A stretch of 64,000 nt of DNA from Maricaulis sp048268525 (GTDB taxonomy: Bacteria; Pseudomonadota; Alphaproteobacteria; Caulobacterales; Maricaulaceae). Both the position numbers and the translations under genes were made by a program. Under the pieces are notes generated by a model. That model worked only from the letters and a program-made list of their open reading frames with translations. It was not told the DNA's origin and made no database searches. Shown here piece after piece: positions 1 to 7,144 of this stretch. The stretch is from assembly GCF_048268525.1 (NCBI RefSeq), contig NZ_JBLWVH010000009.1:28066-92065 (forward strand). The letters are read 5' to 3'. Each line of letters opens with the position of its first letter. Within the stretch, counting starts at the first letter, position 1.

Positions 1-1
1 T

Positions 2-421
2 TATGAGGGCCTGGCGCTGCCGGCTTACGAAACGCCCCAGTCCGCCGGCATGGACCTGCGCGCTGCCGTGCCCGCCGATGAACCGGTCTCCATCCCGCCC
101 GGCGAATGGCGCCTGATCCCCGTGGGGATCGCGATCGCGCTTCCCGCCGGTTTTGAGGCCCAGGTCCGACCACGATCCGGCCTCGCGGCCAAGCACGGGA
201 TTTCCTGTGTGAACACGCCGGGCACCGTGGATGCCGATTATCGCGGCGAGATCCGGGTCAATCTGATCAATCACGGCCAGGCCAATTTCGTCGTCAATCG
301 CGGCGACCGCATCGCCCAGATGATCATCGCCCCGGTCACCCAGGCCGTCTGGGAGATTGCCGACACGCTGGACGAAACGACCCGCGGGACGGGCGGTTTC
401 GGCTCGACGGGCACGACGTGA
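2..421 (+). CDS. dut: dUTP diphosphatase, 5'-truncated by the window edge
   Basis: The reading frame is already open at base 2, so the true start lies upstream; the 139 visible residues are most of a trimeric dUTPase of about 150. All five family motifs are present in order: AGMDLRA (1), RSGLA (2), GTVDADYRGEI (3, with the catalytic Asp and Tyr), RGDRIAQM (4) and the glycine-rich RGTGGFGSTG tail (5). The enzyme hydrolyses dUTP to dUMP and pyrophosphate, keeping uracil out of DNA and supplying thymidylate synthesis. The cysK gene follows 61 bases downstream on the same strand. The identification is secure; only the N-terminus is missing. Confidence 0.95.
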   Translation, partial: YEGLALPAYETPQSAGMDLRAAVPADEPVSIPPGEWRLIPVGIAIALPAGFEAQVRPRSGLAAKHGISCVNTPGTVDADYRGEIRVNLINHGQANFVVNRGDRIAQMIIAPVTQAVWEIADTLDETTRGTGGFGSTGTT

Positions 422-482
422 CACATGCTTCACTGGCGCCTGGCTGGCGGGCACCTACATTGGCTGCAAACGGAGAAACAAC

Positions 483-1433
483 ATGACCGACACACCCGGC
501 CGCGGCCGCATCTATGCCTCCATCGCCGACACGGTCGGCAATACCCCGCTGGTCGAGCTGAAAAAGCTCGCTGACGCCCATGGCGCCAAGGCGCGTATCC
601 TGGCCAAGCTGGAATTCTTCAACCCGCTCGCTTCGGTGAAGGACCGGATCGGTGTGGCGATGATCGACGCGCTGGAAGCGGCCGGAAAGCTGGGCGAGGG
701 CGCCGTCATGGTCGAGCCGACCTCGGGCAATACCGGCATTGGTCTGGCTTTCGTCGCCGCCTCGCGCGGCCACCGCCTGATCCTGACCATGCCGGAAAGC
801 ATGTCGATCGAGCGCCGCAAGCTGCTCAAGCATCTGGGCGCGGAGCTGGTCCTGACCGAAGCCGCCAAGGGCATGAAGGGCGCCATCGCAAAGGCCCAGG
901 AAATCATCAACGAAACGCCGGGCGCGGTGATGCCGAGCCAGTTCGCCAATCCGGCCAATCCGGAAATCCACCGCAACACCACGGCGCTGGAAATCTGGAA
1001 TGATACGGCCGGCGAGGCCGATGTGCTGATCTCCGGCGTCGGCACGGGCGGCACGCTGACCGGCGTCGCCTCGGTTCTGAAAGAGAAAAAGCCCGGCTTC
1101 CACGTCGTCGCCGTCGAGCCGACCGACAGCCCCATCCTGTCTGGCGGCGCACCCGGCCCGCACAAAATCCAGGGCATCGGCGCCGGTTTCGTGCCGGACA
1201 TTCTCGACACCGGCCTGATCGACGAAGTCGTCACCGTTTCCAATGACGATGCCTTTGCCATGGCACGCGAAGCGGCGAAGCTGGAAGGCGTCCCGGGCGG
1301 CATCTCTTCCGGCGCCGCGCTGAAAGCTGCCCTCGAGGTCGCCAGGCGCGATGAGATGGCGGGCAAGACGATTGTGGTGATCCTGGCGAGCTTCGCCGAA
1401 CGCTATCTGTCGACAGCGTTGTTTGAGGATTGA
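483..1433 (+). CDS. cysK: cysteine synthase A (O-acetylserine sulfhydrylase)
   Basis: This 316-residue PLP enzyme makes L-cysteine from O-acetylserine and sulfide. The SVKDR motif places the PLP-binding lysine at residue 53. The TSGNTG asparagine loop is at residues 80-85, and GVGTGGTLTG near residue 187 binds the PLP phosphate. The frame is open upstream to 357, but the ATG at 483 is chosen because GGAG precedes it by seven bases and the protein then begins at the family's usual N-terminus. It follows dut on the same strand and could be co-transcribed. cysM is a less likely alternative because the sequence reads as the CysK/CysK1 type. Confidence 0.93.
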   Translation: MTDTPGRGRIYASIADTVGNTPLVELKKLADAHGAKARILAKLEFFNPLASVKDRIGVAMIDALEAAGKLGEGAVMVEPTSGNTGIGLAFVAASRGHRLILTMPESMSIERRKLLKHLGAELVLTEAAKGMKGAIAKAQEIINETPGAVMPSQFANPANPEIHRNTTALEIWNDTAGEADVLISGVGTGGTLTGVASVLKEKKPGFHVVAVEPTDSPILSGGAPGPHKIQGIGAGFVPDILDTGLIDEVVTVSNDDAFAMAREAAKLEGVPGGISSGAALKAALEVARRDEMAGKTIVVILASFAERYLSTALFED

Positions 1434-1463
1434 TGGTCAAACAACATATTGCACAAAAGAAAA

Positions 1464-1483
1464 GGCGGCACCGAAGCACCGCC
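1464..1483 (-). terminator. rho-independent terminator with a UUCG loop, minus strand
   Basis: Read on the minus strand, an eight-pair stem (five GC pairs, two G-U wobbles, closing C-G) carries a cUUCGg tetraloop and is followed by TTTTCTTTT. On the plus strand the two wobbles become C-A mismatches, so the hairpin is much weaker there. This orients it as the terminator of the minus-strand gene ending at 1514. It lies 30 bases after the cysK stop and may also slow readthrough from that side. Confidence 0.7.
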
Positions 1484-1513
1484 CATTTATTCACAACATC
1501 AAGTTCGAAAGTT

Positions 1514-1837
1514 TTATGTTCTTATTTCATCAATCCAAATTTCAATGAGACTATATGTTACATACATTTTGAGAATCACGTCTACATCATGGCGTCGGAT
1601 CGTAAAGCGCTGACAGGGGTGATCGAGAATATCACCCACCCGATAGTCGTATCTCTGCGCGCTTTTCACGATAAAATCAGTAACGCCTTCATATACAGAG
1701 GCTCTCCCGTCGCGCGGAAGAAAGTACATAGTCAACGCGGCACTGGAGGTGAATTCCAATCGCCAGGTTCGATCACCATCAACGTAGGTCAGGCCAGATT
1801 CGGAGACCGTAAAGCCCCCTGACGGTTCATCGTTCAT
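1514..1837 (-). CDS. hypothetical protein in the AT-rich islet
   Basis: This 107-residue protein matches no family that I recognise. It is soluble-looking, with no signal peptide or membrane segment. It is rich in aromatic and beta-branched residues and contains a YDYRVGD segment and a C-terminal IEIWIDEIR stretch. The start is well supported, with AAGGA nine bases upstream of the ATG, and an oriented terminator follows the stop. These two signals are the main reasons to believe the gene. Base composition is clearly more AT-rich than the flanking cysK and helicase genes, which suggests acquired DNA. The overlapping plus-strand frame (1430-1822) is treated as a shadow. Confidence 0.6.
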   Translation of the reverse strand: MNDEPSGGFTVSESGLTYVDGDRTWRLEFTSSAALTMYFLPRDGRASVYEGVTDFIVKSAQRYDYRVGDILDHPCQRFTIRRHDVDVILKMYVTYSLIEIWIDEIRT

Positions 1838-2140
1838 AATTCGTCCTTTCGAGTTGATGTTGCTTCAGGGAGGCATGCGCATCTTTGCGACTCTTCGATG
1901 CCTGTTAACACGCTACCCCTATATCACACCCGGCGATATGTTCAATATATAATCAAAAAATACGTAAAAAATGCACGATTAACGCGCAAAAGCATTGCAT
2001 TCTATGATGATATTGAGTACCTTCCGCAGTCACGACGGGAGCGCTAAAACGTCAGCGCGAGGTCGTGAATCAAAAGCCATTCCGGTGACACTGGTTTGGC
2101 CCAATTTGTTTATGCAGCCCTGAAGGGCAAGGAGAATCGG
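1838..2140. other. AT-rich non-coding stretch between two orphan genes
   Basis: About 300 bases with no convincing coding frame. The centre (roughly 1920-2000) is very AT-rich, with runs such as AATATATAATCAAAAAATACG, whereas the surrounding chromosome is above 60 % GC. It must contain the promoters of the divergent genes starting at 1837 (minus) and 2141 (plus), but I could not assign a definite -35/-10 pair. Confidence 0.5.
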
Positions 2141-2374
2141 ATGGATAACGTCGCAAAAGGAACTCGACGTGTTTCTCTCGACTTGGGAGAAGGCCTTTTC
2201 TTGGCAGTCGAGAGAGCCTCTCAAAACCTTGGGTGCACAAAGGCTGAGACATTGCGTCGCGCTGCCACCTATCTAGTTCGCGCGATGGAGGACGAATCGC
2301 AGGGTTATTGTGTTGGATCTTGGAAAGAAACAGAAGAAAAAATCGAACGAAATCGCTACATGCTCAATCTATAA
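2141..2374 (+). CDS. small ribbon-helix-helix-like DNA-binding protein
   Basis: This 77-residue protein has the layout of a ribbon-helix-helix (MetJ/Arc, CopG-type) regulator. A short beta-strand segment (TRRVSLDL, about residues 7-14) is followed by a first helix (LFLAVERASQNLG), a turn with KAETLRRA, and a second helix ending near residue 47. A charged tail of about 30 residues follows, the usual place for a toxin- or partner-binding extension. The ATG at 2141 is chosen because AAGGAGA precedes it; the frame is open from 2096. No toxin gene is seen next to it. It could be an antitoxin remnant, a plasmid or phage-type regulator, or a stand-alone repressor. The fold call is by pattern only. 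Confidence 0.6.
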   Translation: MDNVAKGTRRVSLDLGEGLFLAVERASQNLGCTKAETLRRAATYLVRAMEDESQGYCVGSWKETEEKIERNRYMLNL

Positions 2375-2836
2375 TCAACACACTGGCTACCGCTCCAATC
2401 TATTGGCAATGAAATATACGCCCTTTCCGAGCATCAAACGATCTGATCGTGTTCATGGGTCTCGCGATGGCAACAATTGTGTGTCATATAGACATACAAT
2501 TGTTGCCCGATGTTAAGAATATTATTTTTACTATAGCAATGTAACTATATTTATATGTCCAAGAAGAAATGGTTATAAATAGGAGCATCTTTTTAGTTAG
2601 AAAATGACCACTAAAACATATTGAACCCTCGTTCATGTTTATGATGTGTTATTAATGCAATCGTCCTAAAGGACGGCGCTCATTTTAGGGCCGCAGACTA
2701 GAAAGTGCTCGAATCGATTTACAGCTCTGAACGGTGATACTCCAACAGCGGCTTTTCGGATTCACTCAGACAGCCAAATACTCAGTTTTCTTTGCCGCTA
2801 CAAAGCGACTGCAACGAGATTTGATTGCAGATAGCC
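2375..2836. other. AT-rich intergenic stretch, no gene seen
   Basis: About 460 bases without a supportable gene. It contains the strong inverted repeat at 2470-2506, a very AT-rich block at about 2510-2660, and a small CGTCC-TAAA-GGACG stem near 2662-2675. The composition returns towards the chromosomal average near 2760, just before the helicase gene. It may be decayed DNA. Confidence 0.5.
2470..2506. repeat. 16-bp inverted repeat with 5-base spacer
   Basis: The left arm GCAACAATTGTGTGTC and the reverse complement of the right arm differ at one of 16 positions, with ATATA between them. Each arm contains the palindromic core CAATTG. The T-rich stretch (ATTATTTTT) begins only about 13 bases after the right arm, so it is a poor intrinsic terminator as it stands. 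It lies about 95 bases beyond the ribbon-helix-helix gene and could be an operator, a terminator-like hairpin or a remnant mobile-element end. CGATG occurs on both outer sides. Confidence 0.6.
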
Positions 2837-4153
2837 CTAAGCACTCACACTCGCCGGCGCCGGGTCGCAAAACGCGGTCACGTCAAAGATCCGCGGATCG
2901 GAAATGACGTCGCTCGGCGTCAGCGGGCGGGAGAGTTCCAGGCCCTCCAGCGAGCGGGCCCGCGACAGCGCCACATAAGCCTGACCGTGCGCGAAGAGGC
3001 GCCGGGCGAGGTCGAGATAGACCTTGTCCAGCGTCAGGCCCTGGGCCTTGTGGATGGTCATCGCCCAGGCGAGGCGCAGCGGAAATTGCGTGAAGGCCCC
3101 GGCAGTGGTCTTGGTCAGGGCCTGTTTTTCCGGATCGAAGGCATAGGCATTGCGCTCCCATTTCTGGGCCTCGACGGCATGGACTGTCTCGCCAATGCGC
3201 ACACGCACGGCTTTCTCGTCAAAGCCTTCAACCTGCCCCAGCGTGCCATTGACCCAGCGGCCTTGCGGGTCGTTGCGGGTCAGCATGACGCGGGCGCCGA
3301 TCTTGAGTACCAGGGGCTCCTCGGCCGGGAAGAGGCGCTGGTCGAACTGGCCCTCGACCTTGGCCTCGAAGGCCTTGTGCGAAGTCGGCAGGCCTTCCAG
3401 CCGGGCCTGATTGATATGCCAGGCCGTCTGATTGGTGGCGGTCAGCACGATATGCGAGAGCGAGGCCTCCAACCCGGACCGGCCGGTCACCCGATCATTC
3501 AGGTCGGCGGCCTTGTCACTGTCGAGATCGCCATCGCGGATCGCATTGAGAATGTCGACGAAATACTCGTCGGTCTGCCGGAAGACCTGTTCCAGCTCGA
3601 CATAGGAAAAGCCGGCATCGCGGAAACTGTCCGGGTGGAAGAAGAAGGGCCCGCCATAGGTCGATTCCAGATACTCCGCCTCGGCGCCCTGGATGACCGG
3701 CGGCAGCTGGGCCAGATCGCCAACCAGCACGATCTGCACCCCGCCAAAGGGCTCATTGCGCTCGCGGTTGAGGCGGAGCGACTTGTCGATCGCCCACATC
3801 ATGTCGGCGCGGACCATCGAGATCTCGTCGATGACCAGGGTTTCCAGCGCCTGCACCACGCGGCGATGGCGCACCTTGCGGATATCGCGGGCGCCGATCA
3901 TGCGCGGCGGGAAATGGAAGAAGGAGTGGATGGTCTGGCCACCCGCCTGCATCGCCGCGACGCCGGTCGGCGCGATCACCGCCGCACGCGGTCCGGCCCG
4001 GCGCAGGAATTCGCGCATCAGCGTCGTCTTGCCGGTGCCCGCTCGTCCGGTCAGGAAGACATTCGGACGGGCGCTGGCGAGCCAGTCGAGCAGGCGCTCC
4101 TGATGCTCGGACAGGCTTGGCGCCGGCAGGGGCGGGTTGGCGGGAACAGACAT
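2837..4153 (-). CDS. PIF1/RecD-like superfamily 1 helicase (AAA ATPase)
   Basis: This 438-residue protein has the SF1 helicase motifs in order: Walker A (GRAGTGKT, about residue 35), motif Ia around PTGVAA, Walker B with VIDEISMV (about residue 110), motif III with VLVGDLAQLPP, and a C-terminal UvrD/RecD-type segment with AMTIHKAQGLTLD and YVALSRARSLEGL. PIF1-family enzymes unwind DNA 5' to 3' with ATP. A role in DNA repair or replication is inferred from the family. The frame is open to 4228, but the ATG at 4153 is preferred because the extra 25 residues look non-coding. No clear Shine-Dalgarno precedes either start. The gene is divergent from the MoeB/ThiF-type gene. Confidence 0.85.
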   Translation of the reverse strand: MSVPANPPLPAPSLSEHQERLLDWLASARPNVFLTGRAGTGKTTLMREFLRRAGPRAAVIAPTGVAAMQAGGQTIHSFFHFPPRMIGARDIRKVRHRRVVQALETLVIDEISMVRADMMWAIDKSLRLNRERNEPFGGVQIVLVGDLAQLPPVIQGAEAEYLESTYGGPFFFHPDSFRDAGFSYVELEQVFRQTDEYFVDILNAIRDGDLDSDKAADLNDRVTGRSGLEASLSHIVLTATNQTAWHINQARLEGLPTSHKAFEAKVEGQFDQRLFPAEEPLVLKIGARVMLTRNDPQGRWVNGTLGQVEGFDEKAVRVRIGETVHAVEAQKWERNAYAFDPEKQALTKTTAGAFTQFPLRLAWAMTIHKAQGLTLDKVYLDLARRLFAHGQAYVALSRARSLEGLELSRPLTPSDVISDPRIFDVTAFCDPAPASVSA

Positions 4154-4289
4154 GGCGCCAGATTGCCCCTGTTCGCGCGCGGAACAAGCCTGCAAAGCGC
4201 ATTCGCTGTCACCGGTGCGGGCAGGCAAACCCGTGGATCAACCGGGATTCCCCCTTGAAGCGCGACCGCAATCCCGGCACCAAGGGGGC

Positions 4290-5033
4290 ATGACTTCCGA
4301 AATCGATATCGACCGCTTCGCCCGCCATCTTGTGCTCAAGGAAATCGGCGGCCCCGGCCAGCAGGCCCTCGCCCGCGCGCATGTCGCCATCATCGGAGCC
4401 GGTGGCCTCGGTGCGCCGGCGGCGCTCTATCTGGCGGCAGCCGGTGTCGGGACGATCAGCCTGATCGACGCGGACACGGTGACCGTCGACAACCTGCAGC
4501 GCCAGATCATCTTCCGGACCCGCCATATCGGCTCGGCCAAGGCCAAGACCGGTGCCCGCGAATTGCGGGCGCTCAATCCGGGCAGCCGGGTGCGGGCCGT
4601 GGTGAAAGCGCTCGACAGCGAGAATGCCCGACGCCTGATCGGCAAGGCTGACCTGGTGCTGGACGGTTGTGACAATTACGAAACCCGCTTCGCCGTCAAC
4701 GCCGCCTGCCTGGCCGGCAACAAGCCATTGGTGTCCGGCGCGGTCGGCCGCTGGGACGGACAGGTCTCCCTGTTCAACGCCCGACCCGACGCGCCCTGCT
4801 ATCGCTGCTGGGTGCCGGAAACCCCGCCGGACGCTGAAACCTGCGAACAGGTTGGCGTGGTTGGCGCCTTGACCGGAATTGTCGGCTCGATCATGGCTCT
4901 GGAAGCAATCAAGCATATCTGCGGCGCCGGCCAGACCCTGGACGGCCGGATTCACCTGTTCGACGGCCTGTCGATGGAAAGCCGAACCGTCAGCCTCGAC
5001 AAGGACCCCGCCTGCCCCGCCTGCGGCGGCTAG
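4290..5033 (+). CDS. MoeB/ThiF/HesA-type adenylyltransferase
   Basis: This 247-residue E1-like enzyme adenylates the C-terminal glycine of a ubiquitin-like sulfur carrier (MoaD or ThiS type). The nucleotide loop GAGGLGAPAALYLAAAG lies near residue 40, preceded by the typical RHLVLKEIGG opening. The catalytic-site Cys is in ETCEQVGVVG, and two CxxC pairs (CYRCW and CPACGG at the very C-terminus) make the structural zinc site. The start at 4290 has AAGGGGG immediately upstream. MoeB and ThiF cannot be separated by eye, so no symbol is given. The stop codon overlaps that of the convergent S9 peptidase gene by four bases. Confidence 0.88.
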   Translation: MTSEIDIDRFARHLVLKEIGGPGQQALARAHVAIIGAGGLGAPAALYLAAAGVGTISLIDADTVTVDNLQRQIIFRTRHIGSAKAKTGARELRALNPGSRVRAVVKALDSENARRLIGKADLVLDGCDNYETRFAVNAACLAGNKPLVSGAVGRWDGQVSLFNARPDAPCYRCWVPETPPDAETCEQVGVVGALTGIVGSIMALEAIKHICGAGQTLDGRIHLFDGLSMESRTVSLDKDPACPACGG

Positions 5034-7144
5034 TCTTGCAAGGCAGGCGCCGGCGTGCCGGATGGTTCGATCAGATGTGTATCGAGAAAGTCCGTGACCC
5101 GGTCGAGTGCACGCCGCAACCGGTCATCATTGGTGATGTTGTGCCCGGCTTCGAGCATCAGATGGAATCGCACCGGCTTTCCCGCCTCGATCAGGGCTGC
5201 CTCCATGCGCTCGGACTGGTCGATCGGGACGACGTCGTCATTCGTGCCATGAATCAGCATCACCGGAATTGATATCCTGGAGGCCTGCCGCGCCGGCGAC
5301 GCCGCCGCCAGAGCCGCCTCGTCGTGCTCCGGATCACCCATATTTGTGACCCAGTATTCATAAGCGTCCTGACCCTGTTCCCGCTTGTAGGCCAGGAATG
5401 CAGGAAGGTCGGCGATGCCGGCAATACTGACCGCGCATTGATACTGGGGTTCTTGTCGCATCGCCGCCGCAAGTGCGGCATATCCGCCATAACTCCAGCC
5501 AACAATGCAGGACCGCCGGGGATCGACCAGACCCGTCCGGGCGATGGCGTGATAGGCATCGGTCACATCGTCAGACATCCGACCGGCCCAGTTGCGATTG
5601 CCGGCGCTGGAGAACTCATGGCCGTATCCGGATGAGCCGCGAAAATTTGGCTGAAGCACCGCATAACCACGCGTCGCCAGATATTGCGCCAGGAAGTCGA
5701 ACTGGAAGGCGTCGCGTGCTTCGGGCCCTCCATGTGGCAGGACGATCAGGGGCGGGCGCCGGCCCGCATCCTGCGGCAGGGTAAGATACGCATCGATCAG
5801 GCGACCATCCCGCGTCCTCACCACATGATGTTGCATGGGCAAAAGACGTTCCGGAGCCAGTCGGGCATTCTCCAGTCCGATAGGCAAGATACGGCCTTGG
5901 GCAATATCATAGGCGTAATACGCGCCTATCTCCTGCGGTCCCTCCAGACGCACGATCATGGTTTCAGCCTGCACATCAACCGGATGCACGGTGACGGCCT
6001 CTCCGAAGAAGTCGCAAAGCGCCTCGTAGTGCCGCTGCAAATACGGGTCGAGGAAGTAGGCCCTGTATCGCCAGTCGATCACCTCGGCCGCCAGCAGGCG
6101 ACCTGTCACCGTGTCGGTCACGCCACCATCGACATCATGGGTCGGGTGTTCATAGATCAGGTCGCCCAAAACATCCTCTTCCAGATCGAAGCGATAAATG
6201 CCCCGCCGCGCGCGCTCATCCGGACGAGCCCCGACCAGAACCGCATCGTCGGTTTCGGAATTGGCGATCCAGATTGTTTCGCTCCAGCGCCTCAGCCGGT
6301 CGACGAATGTATCGACCTTGATGTTCTCCAGGTCCGCCCATGTGTCATCGCTCTCCAACTGGCGGAACAGGGTGACGGTCTCGGTATCGCGATCAAAATC
6401 GATCCGCATGGACGGGTCGCCGGACATGTCGGTGTACCAGACAACCGTGTCGGCAATGCCGCTCAGGATGTTCTGCCCTCGACCCGTTACCAGATTGACC
6501 CGCCACAAGTCGTAGCTGTCGTCCGAGGGCGCGGATACCAGCACGGTGTCCGGGTCTTCCGGCAGGACATCGACAATCCGCGCCGCCGGCGAACGCCCGC
6601 CCATATGCCAAGCCTCGACTTCACCGAAGACGGGGAGAGACCGTCCAGACTCCACATCGAGCACAAGCCACCGCCAATAATGCCCGACAAGGCCGTTGGT
6701 CAGGGTTTCATCATGTACCGAAACAGCGGTTACGGACCCGACCAGCAAGGTGGTCGCATTGGCCCATTGCAAGCGATGGGGAAAATTGCCTGGAAACGGG
6801 AACTCGCGCGGCGCGGGCTCCCCGGACTGCGACAGATCGATCACCATCAGCGCGTATCGGCGACCGAAGACCGTGTCCGTCGCCTCCAGATCAATCGGTG
6901 CCAGATCATCGGTTCGTGCCAGATAGGCCACAAATCGACCATCCGGCGAAGCCGTCACCTCCATCGTGTCAGGCGGAACGAAGATCTCGGCGAGACGGAG
7001 CGGTTGCGCCTGGCTCGCCGCCCCGGGCAAGCAAATGGCCACAAACAAGGCGGCCAGCATCACCGCCGCAAAGCCGCGAGACCCAGAACTCGAATGCGTT
7101 TTCCGGCCTGCCTTGGCTGTGCGGCGGCTAGTTTTCAGGGTCAT
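5030..7144 (-). CDS. exported S9-family (prolyl oligopeptidase-like) peptidase, copy 1
   Basis: This 704-residue protein has a basic N-terminus and a hydrophobic segment (FAAVMLAALFVAICLPG) ending in an AxA-type site, so it is probably secreted to the periplasm. An N-terminal beta-propeller-like region (with TASPDGRFVAYLAR) is followed by the alpha/beta-hydrolase domain. The triad is visible: Ser in GWSYGG (about 550), Asp in HGTNDD (about 635) and His in EAGHN (about 666). It should cleave short peptides; the substrate is unknown. The start overlaps the end of the upstream paralogue by 17 bases, implying co-transcription and coupled translation; an ATG at 7156 is the alternative. It is the last of three tandem paralogues. 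Confidence 0.87.
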   Translation of the reverse strand: MTLKTSRRTAKAGRKTHSSSGSRGFAAVMLAALFVAICLPGAASQAQPLRLAEIFVPPDTMEVTASPDGRFVAYLARTDDLAPIDLEATDTVFGRRYALMVIDLSQSGEPAPREFPFPGNFPHRLQWANATTLLVGSVTAVSVHDETLTNGLVGHYWRWLVLDVESGRSLPVFGEVEAWHMGGRSPAARIVDVLPEDPDTVLVSAPSDDSYDLWRVNLVTGRGQNILSGIADTVVWYTDMSGDPSMRIDFDRDTETVTLFRQLESDDTWADLENIKVDTFVDRLRRWSETIWIANSETDDAVLVGARPDERARRGIYRFDLEEDVLGDLIYEHPTHDVDGGVTDTVTGRLLAAEVIDWRYRAYFLDPYLQRHYEALCDFFGEAVTVHPVDVQAETMIVRLEGPQEIGAYYAYDIAQGRILPIGLENARLAPERLLPMQHHVVRTRDGRLIDAYLTLPQDAGRRPPLIVLPHGGPEARDAFQFDFLAQYLATRGYAVLQPNFRGSSGYGHEFSSAGNRNWAGRMSDDVTDAYHAIARTGLVDPRRSCIVGWSYGGYAALAAAMRQEPQYQCAVSIAGIADLPAFLAYKREQGQDAYEYWVTNMGDPEHDEAALAAASPARQASRISIPVMLIHGTNDDVVPIDQSERMEAALIEAGKPVRFHLMLEAGHNITNDDRLRRALDRVTDFLDTHLIEPSGTPAPALQD

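Noticed and set aside
1430..1822. 130-codon plus-strand frame over the 107-residue gene
   Set aside because: The minus-strand gene has a ribosome site and an oriented terminator, while this frame has neither and overlaps the cysK stop.
2310..2516. 68-codon frame after the ribbon-helix-helix gene as a possible toxin
   Set aside because: It starts inside the regulator gene in another frame, has no ribosome site, and runs through the palindrome; no toxin motif was seen.
2662..2675. Small CGTCC/GGACG stem in the AT-rich islet
   Set aside because: Only five pairs with no T-run; expected by chance.
2825..4258. Long plus-strand frame over the helicase gene
   Set aside because: It is antisense to the clear helicase with all its motifs; the translated protein shows no family pattern and is a GC-codon shadow.
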